This document shows positions 8,151 to 17,678 of a DNA stretch of 64,000 nt, in pieces. Under the pieces are notes generated by a model that saw only the letters and a list, made by a program, of their open reading frames with translations, made no database searches and was not told the origin of the DNA. Source of the stretch: Labilibacter sediminis (lineage in GTDB: Bacteria > Bacteroidota > Bacteroidia > Bacteroidales > Marinilabiliaceae); assembly GCF_005877885.1 (NCBI RefSeq), contig NZ_VCHY01000004.1, positions 310,001 through 374,000 on the forward strand. The letters are read 5' to 3'. Position 1 is the stretch's first letter. Every line of letters begins with the position of its first letter. The position numbers and the translations under genes were made by a program.

Positions 8151-8939
8151 TTAGTTGCCTGGTAAAAAGCTTAACAATGTATCTCCTCTTAATCCCAATC
8201 TTAATGTTTCTAATGGAATTACTTCGTTAGGTGCAATGTTTCCAAGGTTTACATTGGCGCCAAAGTGATTGATAAACCATACCTGTTGTGTTTTTTGAGG
8301 AGCTTCCCATAACACATTTTCAGTATCTACTTTGTTTTTAATTTCTTCAATTAAATCGGCATTAGCAGAACCGTCAATATTGTAGATTCCAATGTTTCCA
8401 CTTTCTCTGGCTTCAGCAATTACTTTCCATGATCCGGCTTGTAGTTCTGTCTCCATCATGTAAACCCACTCTTTATTGGTAATAACCTTGTCGCCCATTT
8501 TAGAGCCTACCTCGGAAAGAACAGTTACTTGCTCAGAAAGCCTTCTGATGTATTCAAGTTTTTCATCATGAGGAATAGGAAGTGTGCCGTCTGATACCTC
8601 GGCATATTCCATTTTATATTTATCTAAATACCTTCTGTAATCGTCGAACATACCGCGTGCAACAAAAGCTTCAAAAAGCGTTCCGCCAAAATATGTTTTA
8701 CATTTCGCGTTACGATAAACTGCGATCTTGTCTTCCAGATTGTTGGTGATGACTGAGGTGCCAAATCCAAACTTTACCAAATCGGTAAATTTAGAAGAAG
8801 AGGAAACAAAATTTTCACTCTCTCTAAGGCTTAAGCCTTTGTCCATCATCATGGTTAAACCGTATTCTCTGTTCTTTTCAGGACGTTCAGGAATATTAGG
8901 TAATTTGATGTTCATTTCTTCTTTCTGTTTATTTTGCAA
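8151..8939 (-). CDS. Phosphosulfolactate synthase-like (ComA family) protein
   Basis: The 262-residue protein resembles ComA, which adds sulfite to phosphoenolpyruvate to form (2R)-phospho-3-sulfolactate. Recognisable segments are RPEKNREYGLTMMMDKGL, DLVKFGFGTS, KTYFGGTLFE, EVSDGTLPIP and WEAPQKTQQVWFINHFGANVNLGNI. In methanogens ComA starts coenzyme M synthesis, which is not expected here. In Bacteroidota it might feed sulfonate or sulfonolipid metabolism, but HSA32-type homologues of unknown activity belong to the same superfamily. Met9 is an alternative start. It lies downstream of a TPR gene on the same strand and has its own terminator. Confidence 0.8.
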   Translation of the reverse strand: MQNKQKEEMNIKLPNIPERPEKNREYGLTMMMDKGLSLRESENFVSSSSKFTDLVKFGFGTSVITNNLEDKIAVYRNAKCKTYFGGTLFEAFVARGMFDDYRRYLDKYKMEYAEVSDGTLPIPHDEKLEYIRRLSEQVTVLSEVGSKMGDKVITNKEWVYMMETELQAGSWKVIAEARESGNIGIYNIDGSANADLIEEIKNKVDTENVLWEAPQKTQQVWFINHFGANVNLGNIAPNEVIPLETLRLGLRGDTLLSFLPGN

Positions 8940-9068
8940 TTTTAATTAAATGCGAGCCAAAACTATTATAAAATATAATACTATACGAATTTTATGGCTT
9001 TAAATTTCTGGGATTAAATATGTTTTTTTACCAGAATTTGAATTGCTGGTTCATGTTGGCTTAAATTA

Positions 9069-10472
9069 TTAACGCTGAGTGTTAATGAATTCAGCAATTT
9101 CAGGCATAGAAACCAGTGCCGGATATTCATTTAGTACGATTTCTAAATCGTCAGGTAATAGTTGTCTGGCCATAACCAGGTGACGTAAAGATTCGTCGTG
9201 GTTATTGCATTTATTATAAATGATAGCTGCTAAGTAATGAAGTGCACCATTTGTTTGATCCTTATTTAAAAGCTTTTTTAAGAATGGAATCGGATCGAAG
9301 TCTTTCTCGTTTTCATCCAAAAACTGATACATTTCAATCCAGCTGGTGGTATCTTCATGTTGATTGATCAAGGCCTTTTTTAGGCACCTTTTAGCTTCGG
9401 CCGGTTTCTTTAGTTTTTTATAACTCTTACCTAAAGATAACCATAGATTTGAAGATTCCGGTTCTAAATTTAAGGCTTTGTCAAAAGCAAAGATGCTTGT
9501 TTCGTAATCTTGTATTCTATATGAGGCTCTTCCTAGCGACTGTAAAGAATCCATATGATCCGGATCCAGATCAACTGCCATTTTATAAAAGCGTCGGGCC
9601 AAATCGTAATTGCCCAGGTTTTCCCAACAATCGCCCATGTAATAATAGGTTAAGGGCATCGGAAAACTATATGACATATATTCGGCGTAACAATTTAAAG
9701 CGTCTTTATATTCTCCTATTTGTGCTAAGCTGTTGGCTTTGTTGTAGTATGCCTCGGAAAGGGTGGGAGCTATGGAAATTGTAATGTTGTAGGCTTCTAT
9801 AGCATCGCTGTAATTTTCATTTTTATTATGAAGAATTCCAAGGTTATACCATGCATTTTCTAAATACGGATTGATATCGAGGAGTTTGTTATAAATTTCG
9901 ATCCCCTTGTCAACATCCTGTAGTTTGTCGTATGCAAAAGCCAATTCAAAAAGAATATTTTCGTTCTTTGGGAATTGAGGGAGGTAATAATTTAAAACAT
10001 TCCTGGCCTCGGTAAAGTAGTGCTCCTGGTTAAGGTTAAAACCTATTTCAAAAACATACTCGCTAAGTTCTTCCTTGTCAACAAGCTTTAAAGCTTTTTC
10101 AAAACTGTTAATAGCTAATTTTTTTTCAGCAAGTCTAAGGTATATAATCCCCAGATTAAGGAATATTTCACTATTGCTTTTCTCTACTTCCTTTAAATAA
10201 TTTAAAATGTCAAGCGCTTCATCGTGCTTACCTTTTTCAATTAATAAGGTACTGTATTTTAATTGTAGAGATGAAGAATCCGGATGTTGGCGTAATCCCA
10301 TTTTTATGGCATATTCTGCCTTATCCAACATGTTTTTCTCATTATAAAAGTCAAAAATGGATTCAATCTGAAAAACATCGAAATACGATGCTTTGTTGTG
10401 ATTCACTAACTCTTCAAATTTTTCAACCGCCTCTTTTGCTCCATCTTGATTTGCGTGAGAGTATTCTTGCAT
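9069..10472 (-). CDS. Tetratricopeptide-repeat protein
   Basis: The 467-residue protein is built almost entirely of TPR-like helical pairs, for example NAWYNLGILHNKNENYSDAI, SEAYYNKANSLAQIGEYKDAL and SNLWLSLGKSYKKLKKPAEA. It has no signal peptide or transmembrane segment, so it is probably a cytoplasmic scaffold or adaptor. No catalytic domain is visible. The ComA-like gene follows after 129 bases on the same strand. Confidence 0.85.
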   Translation of the reverse strand: MQEYSHANQDGAKEAVEKFEELVNHNKASYFDVFQIESIFDFYNEKNMLDKAEYAIKMGLRQHPDSSSLQLKYSTLLIEKGKHDEALDILNYLKEVEKSNSEIFLNLGIIYLRLAEKKLAINSFEKALKLVDKEELSEYVFEIGFNLNQEHYFTEARNVLNYYLPQFPKNENILFELAFAYDKLQDVDKGIEIYNKLLDINPYLENAWYNLGILHNKNENYSDAIEAYNITISIAPTLSEAYYNKANSLAQIGEYKDALNCYAEYMSYSFPMPLTYYYMGDCWENLGNYDLARRFYKMAVDLDPDHMDSLQSLGRASYRIQDYETSIFAFDKALNLEPESSNLWLSLGKSYKKLKKPAEAKRCLKKALINQHEDTTSWIEMYQFLDENEKDFDPIPFLKKLLNKDQTNGALHYLAAIIYNKCNNHDESLRHLVMARQLLPDDLEIVLNEYPALVSMPEIAEFINTQR

Positions 10473-10674
10473 ATAATCTGAGTTGATTTTGTAGCCGCAA
10501 AAATAGCCTATTTTTATCTAAAAGCAATAAAAATAGCCTATTAATTACATATCGTATTGGTAATTTTTAAGATTTGATGATTCTTGTAATTTTCTAATAT
10601 AAAGGTATTTGTGAATTTTTGTAAAATACTTTAACACTTTTTATGTATTAATGCTTTATACCTTTTAACGGATG

Positions 10675-12225
10675 CTATGAATGACTTTTAGCGGATTCTG
10701 GCTGATGTTGAATCCTTAGTAAATCATTTACTGTTTTAACCGGGTTAAAGGTTGAAACAGGAACTTCAACAAATAGTGTAATCCAATCCGACATTGCACC
10801 GTTCCACAAGCCGGGTAGTTCCAGGGCTTTAAGTTCTTTTCCACCTAGTGATTTGTTAGATATAAACCCGGTTTTAGGATCAACGTAATCCAATAAATTG
10901 AATTTTTCTTCTTTATAATTTCTGGTTCCGCAAACCAGGTCAACAGGATTAAAATGGGTACTATGATTTACAATTTCTTTTTTAGCAGCCTGGTTCATAT
11001 CTATCTGTGAGCTTTCAACAACCTGCAATGAAACCTCACCGTTCTTTCCTATTCCCCAGAAAGGACCTCCGCCTGGTTCGCCTTCGTTTTTAACCATACC
11101 ACAAACTCTAATTGGGCGGTTAAGTTTTTGGAAAACAAAATCAGCTTTAGTTTTTTCGGAACCGCTTATAATGTCATCCGGAACAGCAATAAATAATTCT
11201 TGTTGCATAAAATCAAGAATTTCCTGAAGCTTGTTTGAACTAACGGTATCGCTGTTAAGTAGTTTTAAATATTCAAATACCTGATCCTGATAATGGTATA
11301 ATACGCCGGCGAGCGCTTCTTTGTATTGAATGGTATCCTTAAGTCTGTGCTCGGGAACTACATTGTCGATGTTTTTTATAAAGATGATATCTGCATCTAA
11401 CTCATTTAAATTTTCAATTAAGGCACCATGGCCTCCCGGCCTAAATAGTAATTCTTCTTCTTTCGTTCTAAACGGTGTATTGTCTGGATTTACAGCTATT
11501 GTGTCTGTATGGCCTTTTTGAGTTGAGTAAGTGATCTGAAATTTAACATCATGCTTTGCTTCGTACAAAGGAAGGTTTTGGTCTATAATTTCTTCGAACA
11601 GGGATTGGTGATCTCCTGATACGGTAAAGTGAATGTTCACAAGGCCTTCGTTGTCCTGACCATAGGCAGCACCTTCGTTGAGATGTTCTTCGATAGGCGT
11701 TGTTGCTTTAAGTGCTGATTGATGAAATTTAAGCACTCCCTTAGGAAAGGTTCCGTAGTTAAGACCATCAGCTAAAAGTAATTTTTTAATAATGAATGCT
11801 CCATTCTCAAAAACTAATTTCTCATCATCAAAATTAATGTTGCAGGCTTTAGAAAGACCTTCGGCAAAGGCAAAATATTTTATATGGGATAAAAAATCCT
11901 TAATTACTCCTGATTTTTTCATTTCTTCCTGTTTGGAAGTATCTGCATGAATAAAAGAAAATAAATCTTTAAACATTCTTGTAGCAGCACCCGAAGCAGG
12001 TACGAATTTTATAACAGAACAACCATTGTCAATACCTTCCCTGTATTTGTCGGTAAACATTAGTTTTTCTTCTTCATTTAAAGAGATGATACCGTTGTTG
12101 ATGGAAGCAGCTTCTTTAATATCCATAAATGGAAATCCATTTTTAAATTGCTCGAGCTGTTGGTTTACTTTATCTATGGATATCTCTTTTGTTATCAGTA
12201 ATTTGTGGTCGTTTTCTTTAAGCAT
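10675..12225 (-). CDS. DUF4301 family protein
   Basis: The 516-residue cytoplasmic protein matches DUF4301, a mostly Bacteroidota family. Near residues 74-86 it has KFVPASGAATRMFK, reminiscent of the nucleotide-binding loop of sugar-1-phosphate nucleotidyltransferases. Further on are RPGGHGALIENLNELDADIIFIKNIDNV and GGPFWG. A nucleotidyltransferase-like fold is therefore likely, but no substrate is known and I do not assign a reaction. It stands alone: about 200 bases separate it from the TPR gene, and it is divergent from the radical SAM gene at 12365. Confidence 0.8.
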   Translation of the reverse strand: MLKENDHKLLITKEISIDKVNQQLEQFKNGFPFMDIKEAASINNGIISLNEEEKLMFTDKYREGIDNGCSVIKFVPASGAATRMFKDLFSFIHADTSKQEEMKKSGVIKDFLSHIKYFAFAEGLSKACNINFDDEKLVFENGAFIIKKLLLADGLNYGTFPKGVLKFHQSALKATTPIEEHLNEGAAYGQDNEGLVNIHFTVSGDHQSLFEEIIDQNLPLYEAKHDVKFQITYSTQKGHTDTIAVNPDNTPFRTKEEELLFRPGGHGALIENLNELDADIIFIKNIDNVVPEHRLKDTIQYKEALAGVLYHYQDQVFEYLKLLNSDTVSSNKLQEILDFMQQELFIAVPDDIISGSEKTKADFVFQKLNRPIRVCGMVKNEGEPGGGPFWGIGKNGEVSLQVVESSQIDMNQAAKKEIVNHSTHFNPVDLVCGTRNYKEEKFNLLDYVDPKTGFISNKSLGGKELKALELPGLWNGAMSDWITLFVEVPVSTFNPVKTVNDLLRIQHQPESAKSHS

Positions 12226-12338
12226 GGTATAGTTTTAAGTTTTATTAGAAGTTTAAATATAGTAAACAATTCAGCTTTTTTAAGGTCTAATTGAATTTTG
12301 GAAGAGATTTTTTAGGCGTAGATATGCTATGGTTTTAC

Positions 12339-12346
12339 TATTTTTG
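12339..12346 (+). promoter_or_regulatory. Candidate -7 promoter element for the gene at 12365
   Basis: TATTTTTG fits the Bacteroidota TAnnTTTG element exactly and lies 18 bases before the start codon. No good -33 TTG was found at the expected distance. Confidence 0.4.
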
Positions 12347-12364
12347 CAGGCTAAATAAGTATTT

Positions 12365-13303
12365 ATGGATTATTTGTGGGGGCACTCCCGAAGATTTAAT
12401 GATTATAGTTCGTATATAAAAAGAACATTTCATGAACGTGTTCAGAAGGTATCTGTTGATGCCGGATTTTCATGTCCAAATAGAGATGGTTTAAAGGGAG
12501 TTGGAGGATGTACGTTTTGCAATAATTCTACATTTAATCCTTCTTATTGTGGCGAAGAGGAATCTATCACCAGTCAAATTAACGTAGGGATAAATTTTTT
12601 CTCACCTAAGTATAAAACGCAAAATTATCTGGCCTATTTTCAGGCTTATAGTAACACTTATGATGATTTAGATGTTTTAAAAGCCAGATATGAGGAGGCT
12701 TTGTTGCATCCTAAAGTAATAGGATTGGTTTTAGGCACCAGACCTGATTGTGTGAGTGATGAGTTGTTAATGTATCTGGCGGAATTAAATAAGGACCATA
12801 CCATTACTGTTGAATATGGAATTGAATCTACCCTGGATGCTACATTAAAAGAAATTAATAGGGGGCATGATTTTGCAGATGGAGCAAAAGCCATAAAAAA
12901 AACAGCAGAAGCCGGTTTGCAGGTTGGGGCGCATTTAATTTTAGGTTTACCGGGAGAATCGCATCAGGACATATTAAATCATGCTAAAGAAATTTCGGCT
13001 TTACCAATTAACTATTTAAAGCTACATCAGTTGCAATTGGTTAGAGGATCGGTAATGGGGGAGGAATATTTAAAAAATCCTTCTGAGATGAAGCTTTATG
13101 ACGTGGATGAGTATATTGACCTTGTGGTTGATTTTTTAGAGATATTAAATCCTAAAATTGTAATGGAGCGTTTTATAAGTCAGTCGCCAAAAGATCTTTT
13201 AATAGCGCCAAAGTGGGGCTTGAAAAATTTTGAATTTGTGGCCAAGGTAGATAAAAGATTAAAAGAGCGCGATACCTGGCAGGGTAAGTTTTATAAAGAT
13301 TAA
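12365..13303 (+). CDS. TIGR01212-family radical SAM protein (YhcC-like)
   Basis: The 312-residue protein has the family's expanded iron-sulfur motif: Cys37 in SCPNRDG, then GGCTFCNNSTF with Cys49 and Cys52. HLILGLPGES and KLHQLQLVRGS follow, as in E. coli YhcC. These are radical S-adenosylmethionine enzymes of unresolved substrate, possibly acting on nucleic acid. The gene is alone on the plus strand, divergent from DUF4301 and convergent with DUF4197. Confidence 0.88.
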   Translation: MDYLWGHSRRFNDYSSYIKRTFHERVQKVSVDAGFSCPNRDGLKGVGGCTFCNNSTFNPSYCGEEESITSQINVGINFFSPKYKTQNYLAYFQAYSNTYDDLDVLKARYEEALLHPKVIGLVLGTRPDCVSDELLMYLAELNKDHTITVEYGIESTLDATLKEINRGHDFADGAKAIKKTAEAGLQVGAHLILGLPGESHQDILNHAKEISALPINYLKLHQLQLVRGSVMGEEYLKNPSEMKLYDVDEYIDLVVDFLEILNPKIVMERFISQSPKDLLIAPKWGLKNFEFVAKVDKRLKERDTWQGKFYKD

Positions 13304-13346
13304 TAATCGATGGCTTGAAAAAATATCAAACCATCAATTTTGGTTG

Positions 13347-13445
13347 TTTAACCCGCATTATGTATTAGAACTTCGTCATGAGGATTGAAAGTGCAACCTG
13401 TCCGTCCGGCAGGCTGGGATTTTCTAATGCATATTGCCGGTTTAA
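13347..13445. repeat. Inverted-repeat (REP-like) element at a convergent junction
   Basis: Two 24-base arms (13347-13370 and 13422-13445) are inverted copies matching at 20 of 24 positions. Each contains the core ATTAGAA or its complement. The 51-base interior holds a smaller hairpin, CCTGTC-CGTCC-GGCAGG, at 13397-13413. The element fills the gap between two convergent genes and ends one base before the DUF4197 stop codon. Its GC-rich centre contrasts with the flanks. It may act as a transcription barrier or be a mobile palindromic repeat. Confidence 0.6.
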
Positions 13446-13446
13446 T

Positions 13447-14187
13447 TTAAGAGAATACTCTTTTTAAAATATCCGTTACCCGTGCCACAGGATCAGTTCT
13501 GATTTTCTTTTCTTCATCTGCAATTTTTAGGAATAAACCGTCCAGGGCCTTTTGTGTAAGATAAGCGTCAAGCTCTATTTCTACGGGCTTTAGCTCTGCC
13601 AGTTGTCCCACAAAAGAGTTGGCTACTTTGTTGTAATTGCCTGTCATGGACGACCAAGTTTCTCCTGCGGAATAACCGGCTATAATTTCCTTGTCAATGG
13701 ATTTTTTAATATGCGGATTGTATAAAGCAAACAGGTTGTCGTTTGTTTTTGATTTAAAATATTCTGTAGCAGCATTATCTTCTCCTTTCAAAATATTTAC
13801 AGCATCGGTAATGGTCATCTCGGTAATGGCCTTATAAAAAATGGAACCAGCATCTTTTGCTGCATCTTCAGCAGCTCTGTTTATGCTTAAGATAACATCA
13901 TTCACCAGTTTTTCGCCTCCCGGTATTTTGTTGGCATTTTTTACAATGATATCAGCCTCGGGAGGTAGTAATATTTTAACCAAATCATCTCCATAATAAC
14001 CATTGGTTGCAGAAAGATTATAGGCGGCAGAATCAGTTCCAACTCTTAATGCTTCTTTTAATCCGGCAGCAATGTCTGTTTCGGTTAGTGGAGCATCTAA
14101 ATCTATGTTATTTACAATTTGTGTAAGTTCTGCACAAGCTGAAAATAATAAGGCTGCTATTATGCTTATAATTCCTTTTGTTTTCAT
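13447..14187 (-). CDS. DUF4197 lipoprotein
   Basis: The 246-residue protein has a lipoprotein signal with Cys18 (FSAC). It matches DUF4197: ETDIAAGLKEALRVGTDSAAYNLS, GYYGDDLVKILLPPEA, and a C-terminal YLTQKALDGLFLKIADEEKKIRTDP. The family is periplasmic and its function is unknown. It lies two bases downstream of the YgiQ-family gene on the same strand, so the two are probably co-transcribed. Confidence 0.88.
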   Translation of the reverse strand: MKTKGIISIIAALLFSACAELTQIVNNIDLDAPLTETDIAAGLKEALRVGTDSAAYNLSATNGYYGDDLVKILLPPEADIIVKNANKIPGGEKLVNDVILSINRAAEDAAKDAGSIFYKAITEMTITDAVNILKGEDNAATEYFKSKTNDNLFALYNPHIKKSIDKEIIAGYSAGETWSSMTGNYNKVANSFVGQLAELKPVEIELDAYLTQKALDGLFLKIADEEKKIRTDPVARVTDILKRVFS

Positions 14188-14189
14188 AG

Positions 14190-16118
14190 TTAACGTCGTC
14201 TTTTAGATTGATTTTTATTTTTTCGATTTGATGGATTTATGCTTTTCTTTTTAGAAAAGTAAATTTCCTTTTTTTCTTTTGTGAAAAGCTGATTAACAAG
14301 TTCGTGTTGGTTGCTTTGTTTTAATAGACTTTCAATTTTGGTTTTGTATTCAGGTTTATACCAAAATAAGAAAATCCTTTGGTTTTGCTTATCGTGTTTT
14401 GATTTGGCCGTATATGTTTCCTTAAGGGTATAAGGATGGATGCCCGAATAAAAGATAACCGTTGCAACGGTCATGGGTGTGGGAGTAAAGTCTTGTACTT
14501 GTTCTAGTTTAAAGTCCAGTTTTTTAGTTTCCACGGCTAAGTTGGCCATGTCTTCGATCTTACTTCCCGGGTGACTCGAAATAAAATAGGGGATAATTTG
14601 TTGTTTTAGGTTATGAGATTTATTGATCTCATCAAAGTCAGCTTTAAACTTGTAAAAGAGTTTAAAATTGGGCTTGCGCATTAATTTTAAAACATCATTA
14701 GATGTATGTTCAGGTGCCACTTTTAAACGTCCGGAAACATGATGGCTTATTAATTCGCGGGTGTATTTTTTATGGCTCTCTTGTTCTTTTGTGCTGGCCA
14801 TTTTATTATATAACATGTCGTACCTAACTCCACTTCCAACAAAGGCTTTTTTTATGCCTCCCATACGATTTACCTTTTGGTAAATATCGGTCATAGGTTG
14901 ATGGTTGGTGTTCAGGTTGGTGCAAATGTTCGGGAAAATACAAGAAGGGCGAGCGCATCTTTCGCATATTTTTAAGTCCTTACCTTGCATTTTGTACATA
15001 TTGGCACTTGGTCCGCCTAAATCAGAAATATAACCTTTAAAATCAGGCATATTAATGATTTGTTTTACCTCTTTAAGTATTGATTTTTCCGACCTTGAGG
15101 CAATAAATTTTCCCTGATGGGCAGATATAGTGCAGAAACTGCATCCTCCAAAGCATCCCCGATGCATATTTACCGAAAATTTAATCATTTCAAAGGCCGG
15201 AATATTTCCTTTCTTATTGTATTTGGGATGCGGTAATCGGGTAAATGGTAAATCAAACGATGCATCTAACTCTTTTGACGACATTGGAGGGTATGGAGGA
15301 TTAATCACAACTTGTTGGGTGCCTACAGCTTGAATTAATCGGGCTGCTTGCCACCTGTTCGATTCCTCTTCTACGTGTCTAAAGTTTTTGGCATATTTAA
15401 CCTTGTCTTTAAGGCATTCTTCGTGAGAAAATAGTTTTAAATCCTTCCAGGTTTTGCTTGTTGGAACTTCTTCGTGGTTGTGAAGGTATGCTGTTTGTGG
15501 AATATTTTTTAAGGAATGGAAGGGAACGCCTTTGTTTAATAGGCGCAAAATCTCTTTTAATGGTTTTTCGCCCATTCCATACACCAACAAGTCTGCTTGT
15601 GTTGAGGCTAAAATTCCGGGAGACAAATGGTTTTGCCAATAATCGTAATGTGTAACTCTTCGTAAAGAAGCCTCTATGCCTCCAATAATAACAGGAGTGT
15701 CAGGAAATAACTCTTTTAATATTTTGGTGTAAACCAGTGTGGCGTAGTCAGGCCTGAAACCAGCTTTACCGCCCGGAGTATAGGCATCATCCGACCTTAA
15801 CCTCTTGTTGGCAGTATAGTGGTTAACCATGGAATCCATACTTCCCGAGGTTACACCAAAAAATAAATTAGGCTTGCCTAGTTTTTTAAAATCCCTAAGG
15901 TCATCGCGCCAATTAGGTTGTGGAACAATGGCTACATTAAGCCCTTCTGCTTCAATAATTCTTCCAATAACGGCAGCGCCAAATGATGGGTGGTCAATGT
16001 ACGCATCTCCACTAAAAAGAATAACATCTAAATCATCCCAACCTCTTTGTTTAACTTCCTTTGCCGTTGTAGGAAGCCAATCGTTTATATGCAATGCTGT
16101 CTCCAATTTTTTTTGCAA
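14190..16118 (-). CDS. YgiQ-family radical SAM protein
   Basis: The ~642-residue protein matches the YgiQ family: INDWLPTTAKEVKQRGWDDLDVILFSGDAYIDHPSFG at the N-terminus, the radical SAM motif GCFGGCSFC (Cys322, Cys326, Cys329), and a conserved QDFTPTPMTVATVIFYSG segment. The C-terminus is Lys/Arg/Asn-rich. No in-frame ATG occurs before residue ~93, so translation must use a non-ATG codon: TTG at 16118, or TTG at 16106 (before ETALHINDW). The biochemical role is unknown. DUF4197 follows at two bases. Confidence 0.9.
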   Translation of the reverse strand: MQKKLETALHINDWLPTTAKEVKQRGWDDLDVILFSGDAYIDHPSFGAAVIGRIIEAEGLNVAIVPQPNWRDDLRDFKKLGKPNLFFGVTSGSMDSMVNHYTANKRLRSDDAYTPGGKAGFRPDYATLVYTKILKELFPDTPVIIGGIEASLRRVTHYDYWQNHLSPGILASTQADLLVYGMGEKPLKEILRLLNKGVPFHSLKNIPQTAYLHNHEEVPTSKTWKDLKLFSHEECLKDKVKYAKNFRHVEEESNRWQAARLIQAVGTQQVVINPPYPPMSSKELDASFDLPFTRLPHPKYNKKGNIPAFEMIKFSVNMHRGCFGGCSFCTISAHQGKFIASRSEKSILKEVKQIINMPDFKGYISDLGGPSANMYKMQGKDLKICERCARPSCIFPNICTNLNTNHQPMTDIYQKVNRMGGIKKAFVGSGVRYDMLYNKMASTKEQESHKKYTRELISHHVSGRLKVAPEHTSNDVLKLMRKPNFKLFYKFKADFDEINKSHNLKQQIIPYFISSHPGSKIEDMANLAVETKKLDFKLEQVQDFTPTPMTVATVIFYSGIHPYTLKETYTAKSKHDKQNQRIFLFWYKPEYKTKIESLLKQSNQHELVNQLFTKEKKEIYFSKKKSINPSNRKNKNQSKRRR

Positions 16119-16445
16119 ATATAGGTATAATTAAAATACGATTATGACCTGTATTTTAGATTAAACTGCTGGTGGATGTAATTGTTTAAAGGTCTTTGAG
16201 AAGAAATAACGATGTTTGCTTTAGTATAAGCATTGTATTTTGGGGTATAATGTTGTTGAGTCTTTTTTCAGAAGGCATATGTTTGGTTAAATTAACCTGT
16301 TTTTTATTAAAATATCAAATTGTAAAATAGTGTATTATTTTAAGGGGTAATCCTTTAAGTAGATTGTTTAAAACTCTGTGTTAGTGTAAATTTTGGATTC
16401 CGTAAATTTCTCTTAATTTTGAAGCAAATCTAAGCGAAAAAAGAC
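16119..16445. promoter_or_regulatory. Divergent intergenic region with a candidate mlaD promoter
   Basis: This 327-base gap separates the divergent ygiQ and mlaD-like genes and has no plausible ORF. Toward mlaD it contains TTTG at 16392-16395 and TAATTTTG at 16414-16421, an 18-base spacing that fits the Bacteroidota promoter pattern. A start near 16428 would give a short leader. Nothing recognisable was seen in the remainder. Confidence 0.5.
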
Positions 16446-17678
16446 ATGGTTAAGATTTCAAAAGAAATAAAAGTAGGTGTTACAGTCGCAGTATCTTTAT
16501 TTATTCTGGGATGGGGAATCAACTTTTTAAAAGGAAAAGATATTTTTCTTTCCGGATATAAATTGTATGGTTTCTATCCTCGTATTGACGGTTTGACTGA
16601 AGCCAGTCCTATTTATTATAAAGGATTCAAAATTGGTTCTGTACGAAGTATTGTTTTGCAGGAAGGCGGAGGAGATCAGTTTGTTGTGACAATGACAATT
16701 GATGAAAAGATAGATTTTCCAAAAAATTCCCAGGCTCAAATTTATAGTTTGGACTTAATGGGCTCAAAGGGAATTCGTTTTCTTTTTGGAGATTCTAAGG
16801 AGTTATTACAATCCAACGATACCATTTCTACTTCAATTACCGGTGGGCTGGCTGATCAGGTAAGTCAGGAAGTTCTGCCTTTGAAGGATAAGGCAGAAAA
16901 TTTAATTGTAAAGCTCGATTCGGTTTTAACTAGTTTGAGTGGAGTGTTTGATGATGGTAATCAGGGAAATCTGGCAAGTGGAATTGAAGATTTTGCTGGT
17001 ATGATGAAGAACTTAAATGAAATTAGTGCATCTATAAATCAAACCTTAAAAGATGATGGTGCCTTGGGGAATAGTTTGTCTAATTTGGATTCATTTACTG
17101 AGGTATTAAAAGATAACGGGAAGGTTCTTACTCAAATGATGACGAATTTAGAGTCTGTTTCTGGACAGTTGGCAAATGCCCGTGTGGATAGCTTAGTAGG
17201 AGAAATGAATACGGCAATGGAGGCGGTAAATGGTGTGCTGACAGCTATGAATGAAGGTGATGGTACGCTTGGGTTGCTATTGTCAGATGAGAAGCTCTAT
17301 AATAACCTAAATGAGGTGGCGGAGAGTTTAGATCGCTTGCTTGTTGATGTTAGACATCAGCCTAAGCGATATGTTAATTTTAGTGCGGTTAGTTTTGGTG
17401 GTAAGAAAGCTGAACATGAAGTGGTATACGGGCTTGTTTATAAGGTAATGATAGCAAAATCCAAATCGCCATTAGACTTAAGAGGGAAAGAGTTATTAAA
17501 AGGTCAATATGTGATCGAAGACAGAGATGGAAAATATTTTATTTATACAGTTGGGGAAGAAAGAGAATATGAACGCATTTCGGTACTTTATGGCTTGTTA
17601 GTGGATGAATATCCTGAGGCTGAGATTATTGCTCTTGAAAATGGGGAGCCTGTGAAAGTAAAATCAAGCCTAAAATAG
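16446..17678 (+). CDS. MCE/MlaD-domain lipid-transport substrate-binding protein
   Basis: The 410-residue protein has one N-terminal membrane helix (residues ~10-26, VGVTVAVSLFILGWGINFLKG). An MCE domain follows: YPRIDGLTEASPIYYKGFKIGSVRSI and SLDLMGSKGIRFLFGDS. A long helical region comes next, then a C-terminal extension. MlaD-type proteins form hexameric rings that carry phospholipid between outer and inner membranes with an MlaE permease and MlaF ATPase. No mlaE or mlaF gene lies nearby. Bacteroidota often carry these genes apart. Confidence 0.88.
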   Translation: MVKISKEIKVGVTVAVSLFILGWGINFLKGKDIFLSGYKLYGFYPRIDGLTEASPIYYKGFKIGSVRSIVLQEGGGDQFVVTMTIDEKIDFPKNSQAQIYSLDLMGSKGIRFLFGDSKELLQSNDTISTSITGGLADQVSQEVLPLKDKAENLIVKLDSVLTSLSGVFDDGNQGNLASGIEDFAGMMKNLNEISASINQTLKDDGALGNSLSNLDSFTEVLKDNGKVLTQMMTNLESVSGQLANARVDSLVGEMNTAMEAVNGVLTAMNEGDGTLGLLLSDEKLYNNLNEVAESLDRLLVDVRHQPKRYVNFSAVSFGGKKAEHEVVYGLVYKVMIAKSKSPLDLRGKELLKGQYVIEDRDGKYFIYTVGEEREYERISVLYGLLVDEYPEAEIIALENGEPVKVKSSLK

